DNA of 7,322 bases from Candidatus Methanomethylophilaceae archaeon. Its GTDB lineage: Archaea; Thermoplasmatota; Thermoplasmata; Methanomassiliicoccales; Methanomethylophilaceae. Both the position numbers and the translations under genes were made by a program. Shown here piece by piece: positions 1 to 5,794 of this stretch. The first letter of the stretch is position 1; each line of letters starts with the position of its first letter. The stretch lies in contig JAFPVN010000022.1 in NCBI GenBank assembly GCA_017395275.1, positions 1 to 7,322 on the forward strand, given 5' to 3'. The notes below the pieces were generated by a model. The model did not search any database. It worked only from the letters and a program-made list of their open reading frames with translations, and had not been told where the DNA came from.

Positions 1-367
1 GAAACTCATCCACATCAAGACCGCTGCCGTCACCGGAACCGGATCCTTCAGCTGGTATGGAGGAACTGCACTTTCTGAGGCAGGAAAATCCACCCTCACT
101 CAGGGACCCATGGCATTCTCGCTCAGCGAGGCGTTCTACAACAACAATGTGTACGTCGTGTGCGGAGACATGCCTGTCATCCTGAGAATCGCGTATGCAG
201 CACATGTTCTTTACCCTGAGATATTCAGCGCCGACTGGGCACTGAACTACAACATCGACCACAGCACCAAGTTCCTTGGAATGTCGGAAGAAACCATCAG
301 GGGAGGAATATTCTTCGCCGACATGAAGGCCCTCGGCCTTTCCGGCGGATCCACGGCTACCGCCTGA
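1..367 (+). CDS. C-terminal part of FecCD-type ABC importer substrate-binding protein (5' partial)
   Basis: The reading frame is open from the window edge (first full codon at base 2) to TGA at 365-367, giving the last 121 residues; the start lies outside. Seen: a C-terminal segment with the pattern PEIF...DW...Y followed by a short helix and GGIFFADMKALG, typical of the last lobe of class III (FepB/BtuF-like) binding proteins. It ends in a Ser/Thr/Gly/Ala-rich tail with no C-terminal membrane helix, so any membrane anchor would have to be an N-terminal lipobox or signal segment that cannot be seen here. It lies just upstream of two FecCD permeases and their ATPase, which supports its role as the extracellular ligand receptor of that importer. 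The ligand (ferric siderophore, haem or corrinoid) cannot be read from this fragment. The protein starts at the internal Met at 110 only if the upstream open frame is ignored, so that start is not used. Confidence 0.8.
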   Translation, partial: KLIHIKTAAVTGTGSFSWYGGTALSEAGKSTLTQGPMAFSLSEAFYNNNVYVVCGDMPVILRIAYAAHVLYPEIFSADWALNYNIDHSTKFLGMSEETIRGGIFFADMKALGLSGGSTATA

Positions 368-375
368 TTAAATAT
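368..375 (+). promoter_or_regulatory. TATA-like box upstream of the first permease
   Basis: TTAAATAT directly follows the binding-protein stop. At the usual archaeal TATA-to-start distance (about 25 bases) transcription would begin near 397-399, leaving a leader of about 17 bases that holds the GGTGA ribosome binding site. It could restart transcription after the hairpin at 376-404. No clear BRE was seen, so confidence is low. Confidence 0.3.
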
Positions 376-404
376 GGGGACTTGTTCCCCTTCTTACTTT
401 TTTT
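376..404 (+). terminator. Hairpin plus T-run between binding-protein and permease genes
   Basis: GGGGA (376-380) pairs with TCCCC (386-390) around a 5-base loop. A T-rich stretch follows, ending in seven consecutive T (398-404). It starts 9 bases after the binding-protein stop codon. T-runs alone can terminate archaeal transcription, so this could give partial termination, making more binding protein than permease. The stem is only 5 bp, so the call is tentative. Confidence 0.45.
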
Positions 405-405
405 C

Positions 406-410
406 GGTGA
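406..410 (+). promoter_or_regulatory. Ribosome binding site deciding the permease 1 start
   Basis: GGTGA matches the complement of the archaeal 16S rRNA 3' end and lies 4 bases before the ATG at 415. It supports that ATG over the in-frame TTG at 382. Confidence 0.6.
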
Positions 411-414
411 CAGG

Positions 415-1479
415 ATGGACTTCGAGACATTCAAGAAAGAATACAGACGTCACACTTTTCACAAGTATCTGTTCATCCTGCTTTGTTTGATATTCGTAGT
501 GATTATGGGTGCCGTCTCAATAACGATCGGCGCATACGACATCGATGTGTGGAGGGTCTACGAGACCATATTCGAACACATCACCGGAGTTACCCACCCT
601 CCGGATTCCAAAGAGGCCCTAGACGATGTCATCGTATGGTACAACAGACTTCCCAGAGTCCTGCTTGCAGTTCTAGCTGGAGTCGGATTGGCCATTTCCG
701 GTGTAGCGATGCAGAGCCTCATGAAGAATCCCCTCGCAGAACCATACACCACCGGAGTCTCATCCGGAGCGTACCTTGGCGTGGCAATCTCGATGGCTCT
801 CGGACTATCCATGTTCTCTGGTTCATTCGAAATCCCGGGAAACGCCTTCCTGTTCGCTCTGATCCCGGTAGCCCTCATAGTCATCTCCTCATCCCGCATC
901 GGGGACTCGGTCGCCACCGTCATCCTCATGGGTACGGCACTATCCTATCTATTCAATGCCGTCAGCACACTGATATTGGTATCCACCGACGCGGAGACAT
1001 TATCCAACGTCTACAAATGGCAGGTCGGTACCATCGTATCCCTCTCTTGGGAAGAACTGAGATACGTTGCAGCCATAACGCTCGGCGGATCGCTCCTGAT
1101 ACTTCTCCTGTCCAAGAAGCTCAACGTTCTCGCGATGGGTGACAACAACGCCAAAAGCCTAGGATTAAACGTCAACAGGCTCCGCATGATTATATTGGTG
1201 GTCATGGCGGTCATCGTCGCTTTCATCGTCTCTTACACGGGGATAATCGGATTCATCGGTCTGATATGCCCGCATATAATTCGTCTGGTGATAGGGTCAG
1301 ATAACAGATTCGTTATCCCGGCAGCCTGCGCGTTCGGAGGTGCATTCCTGCTCTTTGCAGACACCCTTGCCAAATACATGTCGAGTCTCGACACCATCCC
1401 CGTGGGTGCGGTATGCTCCCTGATTGGAGCACCCATCTTCCTCATCATCCTCATACATAACAGGAGGGGGATATGGTGA
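415..1479 (+). CDS. FecCD-family ABC transporter permease, first subunit
   Basis: A 354-residue integral membrane subunit of a type II importer for iron-siderophore, haem or cobalamin-type substrates. Seen: an N-terminal cytoplasmic tail, a first membrane helix at about residues 18-40, and the family signature RLPRVLLAVLAGV (78-90) followed by SGVAMQ and NPLAEP (105-110). The cytoplasmic motif AMGDNNAKSLG (240-250) contacts the ATPase. SYTGIIGFIGLICPH (273-287) and the C-terminal IGAP motif (337-340) complete the pattern. The length is normal for FecCD proteins (about 330-360). The ATG at 415 is chosen because GGTGA (406-410) sits 4 bases upstream. The in-frame TTG at 382 would add 11 residues and starts inside the hairpin. 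It pairs with the next gene as a heterodimeric channel. Its last codons (ATA TGG TGA) overlap the start of the second permease by 7 bases. Confidence 0.93.
   Translation: MDFETFKKEYRRHTFHKYLFILLCLIFVVIMGAVSITIGAYDIDVWRVYETIFEHITGVTHPPDSKEALDDVIVWYNRLPRVLLAVLAGVGLAISGVAMQSLMKNPLAEPYTTGVSSGAYLGVAISMALGLSMFSGSFEIPGNAFLFALIPVALIVISSSRIGDSVATVILMGTALSYLFNAVSTLILVSTDAETLSNVYKWQVGTIVSLSWEELRYVAAITLGGSLLILLLSKKLNVLAMGDNNAKSLGLNVNRLRMIILVVMAVIVAFIVSYTGIIGFIGLICPHIIRLVIGSDNRFVIPAACAFGGAFLLFADTLAKYMSSLDTIPVGAVCSLIGAPIFLIILIHNRRGIW
1462..1470 (+). promoter_or_regulatory. Strong ribosome binding site for permease 2, inside the permease 1 gene
   Basis: AGGAGGGGG ends 2 bases before the ATG at 1473 and lies wholly within the last codons of the first permease. 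With the 7-base gene overlap this suggests coupled translation and equal amounts of the two channel subunits. Confidence 0.6.
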
Positions 1480-2540
1480 AGGAAGATTTATTCAGGGAGA
1501 TCAAAGAGAAGAACCAATTACGCACCTTGATCCCTGCCATCATCCTTGTAGTCGTGGTATTAATCGCCGCATACAGCCTTACCATCCTGTCATCCACGAC
1601 CGTGGGATTCATCGAGGCACTCAATACATTCATCGACGGATTACGCGGAGTCCAACCGAAATCATTCGATGAATACTACAAAATGGAGCTCATCTACAGG
1701 ACGAACGGCCCACGTGCAATCGGCGCCATATTGGCTGGTGCCACGCTTGCCGTATCGGGAGCCGTTCTCCAGAACATAATAAGGAACCCTCTTGCTGACC
1801 CGTATACGCTGGGCATTTCGTCGGGCGCGATGTTCGGAATGGTCATCAGCGTTACCATGGGCATCTGTGTGGTCCCGTTCTTCGCAGACCAGGACGGGAT
1901 GGTCGTCAACGCATTCGTTTTTGCCTTGATCCCTACCGCTATCATCATCCTGGTCTCCATGTTCAAGAAGGTAACGCCTACGATGATGATCCTATGTGGC
2001 ATTGCAGTGATGTATGTCTTCAACGCATTCTCGACGATAATCAAATACGTCGTTGACCCGGACACTTATGCGATTATCTACACTTGGACTATCGGTTCAC
2101 TCTCAGGCCTGTCATGGGAATCAATGCCAAAAATGGCAATGGGTGTCGTGTTGACGTTCATCCCGTTATGGCTGATGTACCGCAAGATCAACGTAGTGGC
2201 CATCGGGGACAAGGAGGCAACGACCCTCGGAGTCGATCCAAACAAAACCAGGATCATCTGCCTCATCTGCATCAGTCTGGGAACCGCACTGATCGTATGC
2301 TACACAGGTACGATCGGCTTCGTAGGTCTTGTAGCTCCGCACATTGCAAGGGCGATAGTCAAATCCAACTGCAGGTATCTGATTCCGACCTCCGCAACCA
2401 TCGGCGCTCTGATGGTCCTCGGAGCTGACGTTCTGATGAGACTCATCAAACCCTCCCTCCCCGTAGGTGTCATGCTGGCGATAATAGGAGCGCCGGTCTT
2501 CATCCTGATATTAATACGTATGAAAAAGAGCATATGGTGA
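1473..2540 (+). CDS. FecCD-family ABC transporter permease, second subunit
   Basis: A 355-residue membrane permease of the same family as its upstream neighbour but clearly a different sequence, so the channel is probably a heterodimer (as with FepD/FepG) rather than a recent tandem copy. Seen: a first membrane helix at about residues 18-40; RAIGAILAGATLAVSGAVLQ (81-100); NPLADP (105-110, the same residue numbers as in the first permease); the ATPase-contact motif AIGDKEATTLG (243-253); CYTGTIGFVGLVAPH (276-290); and a C-terminal IGAP (338-341). The ATG at 1473 is backed by the AGGAGGGGG site just upstream. The gene ends ATA TGG TGA like the first permease, and the GGTGA in that ending probably serves as the ribosome binding site of the ATPase gene. 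Confidence 0.93.
   Translation: MVKEDLFREIKEKNQLRTLIPAIILVVVVLIAAYSLTILSSTTVGFIEALNTFIDGLRGVQPKSFDEYYKMELIYRTNGPRAIGAILAGATLAVSGAVLQNIIRNPLADPYTLGISSGAMFGMVISVTMGICVVPFFADQDGMVVNAFVFALIPTAIIILVSMFKKVTPTMMILCGIAVMYVFNAFSTIIKYVVDPDTYAIIYTWTIGSLSGLSWESMPKMAMGVVLTFIPLWLMYRKINVVAIGDKEATTLGVDPNKTRIICLICISLGTALIVCYTGTIGFVGLVAPHIARAIVKSNCRYLIPTSATIGALMVLGADVLMRLIKPSLPVGVMLAIIGAPVFILILIRMKKSIW
2536..2540 (+). promoter_or_regulatory. Ribosome binding site of the ATPase gene, made from the permease 2 stop region
   Basis: GGTGA covers the last base of the Trp codon's TGG and the TGA stop region of permease 2. It lies 5 bases before the ATG at 2546. This favours 2546 over the in-frame ATG at 2534, which has only A-rich sequence upstream. 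Confidence 0.5.
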
Positions 2541-2545
2541 TTGAA

Positions 2546-3388
2546 ATGCCCCAACTACCCTCTCAGAAAGAAAAACCGACACCCATCGGGACCAACGATA
2601 CGCTGGATATCCAAATCAGGGATCTGGTATTCCGCTACCGTACATTCCCCATCATAAAGGGGCTCAATGCCTCGTTCGATAAACCCGAGCTTGTCTCTAT
2701 CATCGGCCCGAACGGCGTGGGTAAATCTACGCTCATCCACTGCATCAACAAGATTCTGACGCCCAACGACAACGCGGTGATGATCGACGGAAGGGATGTC
2801 AATACCATCAACGTAAAGGAACTGGCGAGACACATGGGGTATGTCCCGTACACCTCCTCCAACGCATTCCCTATCACCGTCATAGATGCGGTCATGCTCG
2901 GACGTCATCCGCATGCCAAAATAGGTTCCTTTGATAAGGATCTCGAGATCTCCTACCAGGTCCTGGAGAGACTGGGGATAGAGGAACTGGCCATGAGGCA
3001 CCTGAACGAACTATCGGCCGGACAGCTCCAAAAGGTCATACTGGCGAAGGGATTGGCACAGGAACCGAAGGTCCTTTTACTGGATGAGCCCACGGCAAAT
3101 CTGGATGTGAAGCACCAGCTGGGAGTGACCAGACTTCTGAAGAAGATCAGCGACGAGAAGAAGATGACGGTGGTGATGATCTGTCACGACCTCAACATCG
3201 CAGCGAAATACTCCGACAGGATAATCATGATGAGCGAGGGTACCGTGTATGCCTCCGGAACCCCAGAAGAGGTCCTTACTAGAGAGAACATCCGCAAGGT
3301 ATACGATATCGACTGCGAAGTGATCATGGACCAGGGGAGGCCGCATATTCTCCTTAGGGATGATGAGCCTCAGTCCTCGGATTCCTGA
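2546..3388 (+). CDS. ATP-binding subunit of the FecCD-type ABC importer
   Basis: A 280-residue cytoplasmic ATPase that would drive import through the two upstream permeases. Seen (numbered from the ATG at 2546): Walker A GPNGVGKST (54-62); ABC signature LSAGQ (156-160), a mild variant of LSGGQ; Walker B LLLDEP with D180 and E181; D-loop NLD (185-187); and switch His214 in ICHD. The odd point is the Q-loop: the segment reads GYVPYTSSNAF, with Tyr102 where the family normally has Gln. The codon is TAC, two changes away from CAG. The C-terminal part (about 230-280) is the short extension usual for FecE/BtuD-like ATPases. The ATG at 2534 would add MVIE and is possible. The 3' end overlaps the convergent minus-strand gene by 19 bases. 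Function as an importer ATPase is firm; the substrate is not known. Confidence 0.92.
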   Translation: MPQLPSQKEKPTPIGTNDTLDIQIRDLVFRYRTFPIIKGLNASFDKPELVSIIGPNGVGKSTLIHCINKILTPNDNAVMIDGRDVNTINVKELARHMGYVPYTSSNAFPITVIDAVMLGRHPHAKIGSFDKDLEISYQVLERLGIEELAMRHLNELSAGQLQKVILAKGLAQEPKVLLLDEPTANLDVKHQLGVTRLLKKISDEKKMTVVMICHDLNIAAKYSDRIIMMSEGTVYASGTPEEVLTRENIRKVYDIDCEVIMDQGRPHILLRDDEPQSSDS

Positions 3389-4596
3389 TCCTCTGGCACA
3401 TTCTGACTCTGACTCAATCCCCTTGCCACAGGGTACTTCCTCTTCACCGACTTCCTGCGGTTGTCGATGTATTTTATCAAATCGGATCCCGTCAGTTCCA
3501 CGCTCGAAGGTCCGGAGCGCACGAAGAACGTCTCCGTCTTCCCCTCCCTGTAGAATGCGGGAGTGATCGTGGGTCTGCAGTCGAACCTCACCACCAACTT
3601 GTCGGCGCCGCTCTCCTTCTTCCCGAAGTTGATCTCCCTGAACCTGATGAACGGGAGGAACTCGTCGCCTATCTGCGAGGAAATCAGATTGATTATGTGG
3701 AGGTTCATCTTGTCGCAGTTGTCGAATCCCTCCACGTCCACCCCCAGGATGGAACCGTCGTCCGCCACACCCACCAGCAGCGTCCCGCCGTCCCCGTTGA
3801 GGAACGCCACCAGGGACTTCAGCACGGCCTTCTCCATCCTCTTGTCCTTCTCGCCGGTCTTGAGGTTGAGGCGAATGGTGGATTTGAACTCAAGGTCGAA
3901 GGATTCGCCCTCCGCTATAAGTGCCAGCAGCTCCTCCTTCTCGTCGGTGTCGATGCCGATGGTCTTGGAGTTCCTGCCAAGGAATCCCTCGATCCCCTTC
4001 CTGAGGGGGCCGTTGGAGCTGAAGAAGTAGAGGGTGATCAGTGACGCTCCGACGATGACCGACAGCATCCTTCCGTTGATCACATCGAGTGACATGCGCT
4101 CGATGTCCGAATCAACGAGCTCGGTGATGTAGTACGCACCGAGGATCCACATGACGTACAGCGCTATGCCCACGCATATCGACTCTATGATTATCGGCAG
4201 GGGTTTCTCCCTGGCGAATCCGGGCATCCTGCCCAGGGACATGTACGAGATTATGATGCCTATGGCGCCGAGCGATGCCCCCACGAAGATGTAGATGACG
4301 ACGTCCACGAAGGGATGGTACTCCTCCAGCGCCCTGGCGATCAGCGAGATGATCATCGCCGCGTTGACTATCGTGAACAGTATCGGCGGGATGTGGATGA
4401 ACTCGCTGTCGTAGACCAGGGTGGCCAGCAGGATCATCATGATCGGTACCGACATGACGACGTCCATGAGGCTGTCCAGCAGTATCCCCGCGATGAAGAT
4501 CCCGAGGTTCAGCGCGAACAGGAGGCCGTAGATGACCTTGGTGCCCTTGTCCGTCTTGTAAAGCGTGTTCTCCTTCAATGAAGGGACGTCGTCCAT
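3370..4596 (-). CDS. Six-helix membrane protein with C-terminal AlbA_2/Schlafen-type domain
   Basis: A 408-residue two-part protein. Residues about 20-195 hold some six hydrophobic segments (roughly 21-40, 46-63, 70-89, 98-119, 133-157, 175-193) with short loops. The C-terminal half, probably cytoplasmic, carries an AlbA_2 (Schlafen-core) domain at about 228-365. It shows GESFDLEFKST (230-240), AFLNGDGGTLLVGVADDG (264-281) and FFVRSG (357-362). E231 and E236 have the E-x4-E spacing of the Schlafen RNase core, with D279 or D280 as a candidate third acid; this comparison is from memory and catalysis is not shown. A basic stretch (379-393) and an acidic tail follow. AlbA_2 proteins are variously annotated as nucleic-acid-binding regulators or nucleases. 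The ATG at 4596 has a weak ribosome site but lies about 25 bases from a TATA-like box, so the message may be leaderless. No known system was recognised; the specific function is unknown. Confidence 0.85.
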   Translation of the reverse strand: MDDVPSLKENTLYKTDKGTKVIYGLLFALNLGIFIAGILLDSLMDVVMSVPIMMILLATLVYDSEFIHIPPILFTIVNAAMIISLIARALEEYHPFVDVVIYIFVGASLGAIGIIISYMSLGRMPGFAREKPLPIIIESICVGIALYVMWILGAYYITELVDSDIERMSLDVINGRMLSVIVGASLITLYFFSSNGPLRKGIEGFLGRNSKTIGIDTDEKEELLALIAEGESFDLEFKSTIRLNLKTGEKDKRMEKAVLKSLVAFLNGDGGTLLVGVADDGSILGVDVEGFDNCDKMNLHIINLISSQIGDEFLPFIRFREINFGKKESGADKLVVRFDCRPTITPAFYREGKTETFFVRSGPSSVELTGSDLIKYIDNRRKSVKRKYPVARGLSQSQNVPEDQESED

Positions 4597-4616
4597 GACC
4601 CCGTAACGGAGTGATT

Positions 4617-4624
4617 GGATATAA
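4617..4624 (-). promoter_or_regulatory. TATA-like box for the AlbA_2 membrane protein gene
   Basis: On the minus strand this reads TTATATCC, centred about 25 bases before the A of the ATG at 4596. This is the spacing expected for a leaderless archaeal transcript and matches the lack of a good ribosome binding site there. Confidence 0.4.
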
Positions 4625-4653
4625 CCTGTTCCCGTGCGCAGGCGGATGTCGGG

Positions 4654-4694
4654 TTGTTGTTAATAACAATTATAACAATTATAACATTGTTATT
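4654..4694. repeat. AT-rich cluster of 9-bp tandem repeats and dyads in the divergent intergenic region
   Basis: ATAACAATT occurs twice in perfect tandem (4663-4671, 4672-4680), followed by a 7/9 match (4681-4689). Overlapping these are two perfect odd dyads: TTGTTA-A-TAACAA (4657-4669) and ATAACA-T-TGTTAT (4681-4693), with centres 24 bp apart. A 9-bp inverted repeat joins AATAACAAT (4662-4670) with ATTGTTATT (4686-4694). The layout suggests an operator for a dimeric regulator controlling one or both divergent genes. The regulator is not known, and low sequence complexity could produce some of this by chance. Confidence 0.5.
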
Positions 4695-4695
4695 T

Positions 4696-4705
4696 TTTAA
4701 TATAT
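4696..4705 (+). promoter_or_regulatory. TATA-like box for the PD-(D/E)XK family gene
   Basis: TTTAATATAT follows a T-run and directly abuts the dyad cluster. The expected transcription start is near 4727-4730, close to the ATG at 4730. A second weaker candidate is GATATAG at 4713-4719, with a start near 4741. Confidence 0.35.
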
Positions 4706-4729
4706 CGAATCCGATATAGAGATGCCCGC

Positions 4730-4765
4730 ATGAAAGATGCAATCCGAAGCAGTATCGCACCTTGA
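4730..4765 (+). other. Possible 11-codon leader reading frame, in frame with the next gene
   Basis: ATG at 4730 reads 11 codons (MKDAIRSSIAP) and stops at TGA (4763-4765). The ATG of the next gene follows at once, in the same frame. The ATG lies at the expected transcription start of the TATA-like box at 4696-4705. It could be a leader peptide coupled to the main gene, the former N-terminus of that gene cut off by a stop mutation, or chance. There is no homology evidence. Confidence 0.25.
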
Positions 4766-5794
4766 ATGCGGCCGATATCCGCGACCGCCAGGGATGCCGG
4801 CGCAGTCACGGATGCAACAAACGGATTTGATAGAATGAAACGCGTTAGAAACGAAAACGGTTTAGCATGCAAGGATAACATCTTGAGAGAGCTCCTCTGC
4901 AGGAAGGACGTTCTCCCTACCTTCCTCCGGACGTATGTGGACGAATTCAAAGACTGCAGCACGGAGACGATCCTTGACTGCATCCCCCTTGAGAACGATA
5001 CGGAACATGTACATCCATGGGACCTTCATCCCGACATCGCAAAAGGAGATGGCATGGATACCGACGTCCTGTTCAGGACCAGACTTCCCCAATCCGATGA
5101 GTTTGCGGCGGTGTATCTGAACTTCGATAATAGGAACAAATACGATCCCCTCTCTGACATAGAGGTACGTACCGAGATGCTGGTATCGGAGATATTCGAC
5201 TCGATGTCAGTCGATGCCCGCTCAGGTCAGAACGATGAGCGGATCGGAAAGGTCTATTCCATCTGGATCATACCGAATACTCCCGGTTACGATCCCAGTT
5301 ACATCGTAAGGTATGACAGAAAACCCGATGTCGTCTACGGCAAAGAAGACGGGTGCTACCTGAAACTGGATCTCACAACGATCAAGATAATCTACATCGG
5401 AAAAAACGACAGGGGACAGCCGGATCCCCTCAATCTCCCGACCGTTCTGTTCGACTACAACGTCGACAGCGACGAACGCTACAGAACCCTTTCCCACAGA
5501 TACGGGATCGAACTGAGCGAGGAGGAGAAATACCGTCTGGACCTGGTCCTTAGGCATATGAGATACTATGATCTCGGAGTCGAAAGCTACAGAAAAATGG
5601 CGAAGACGGAGGAACAAGCAAGAGGGAGGGCCGAAGGCGTACTCGAAGCTACCCTCGAAACCCTGTCGAAATGCGTAGCCTCCAATGTCACGAGATACGA
5701 TATCTCCGTCGAGAAGGCCATGGATGATTTCGATGTCTCCGAGGACATCAGGGACGAGGTCCGCAGGAGAGCCGAAGCGATCCTGAACGGATGA
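4766..5794 (+). CDS. Rpn/transposase-like PD-(D/E)XK nuclease family protein, core motif apparently eroded
   Basis: A soluble 342-residue protein with no signal peptide or membrane helix. Its layout recalls the large family annotated as PD-(D/E)XK nuclease family transposase or Rpn-like. There is an N-terminal helical part (about 32-62, with RELLCRKDVLPTFL). Then come GDGMDTDVLFR (94-104), a hydrophobic strand VYLNFDNRNKYDP (116-128), KVYSIWIIPNTP (162-173) and a charged helical C-terminus (about 250-342, with EEQARGRAEGVLEATLETL). In the family as I remember it, D100 would be the first catalytic acid. The VYLNFDNRNK strand would hold the ExQ/K motif, but here it reads D-N-R-N, so nuclease activity is doubtful. 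Start choice is uncertain. ATG 4766 gives the longest frame and has no ribosome site. ATG 4835 (Met24) would begin 8 residues before the family-like region and is preceded by a weak TGAT. It stops directly against the stop codon of the aCPSF1 gene. Confidence 0.75.
   Translation: MRPISATARDAGAVTDATNGFDRMKRVRNENGLACKDNILRELLCRKDVLPTFLRTYVDEFKDCSTETILDCIPLENDTEHVHPWDLHPDIAKGDGMDTDVLFRTRLPQSDEFAAVYLNFDNRNKYDPLSDIEVRTEMLVSEIFDSMSVDARSGQNDERIGKVYSIWIIPNTPGYDPSYIVRYDRKPDVVYGKEDGCYLKLDLTTIKIIYIGKNDRGQPDPLNLPTVLFDYNVDSDERYRTLSHRYGIELSEEEKYRLDLVLRHMRYYDLGVESYRKMAKTEEQARGRAEGVLEATLETLSKCVASNVTRYDISVEKAMDDFDVSEDIRDEVRRRAEAILNG

Noticed and set aside
368..414. Cobalamin or other riboswitch ahead of the permease
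   Set aside because: Only 47 bases with one 5-bp hairpin; too short for a known aptamer, and no conserved box was seen.
483..1142. 219-codon plus-strand frame inside permease 1
   Set aside because: Low-complexity Arg/His/Ser product; the overlapping frame is an unmistakable FecCD permease.
3563..4044. Plus-strand frames opposite the AlbA_2 domain (3563-4030 and 3697-4044)
   Set aside because: Antisense shadows of a conserved domain, with no promoter or ribosome site and no recognisable motif.
4112..4669. 185-codon minus-strand frame over the AlbA_2 gene start
   Set aside because: His/Arg/Pro-rich shadow of the membrane-protein frame, which has coherent hydrophobic helices and a recognisable domain.
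4663..4689. Tandem 9-bp repeats as a CRISPR or phage attachment site
   Set aside because: The units are far too short, directly adjacent and without spacers; no cas genes, integrase or tRNA is present. A regulatory role fits better.
4597..4765. tRNA or small structured RNA in the divergent intergenic region
   Set aside because: No cloverleaf or GTTC-type T-loop was seen; the AT-rich part is better explained by promoters and dyads.
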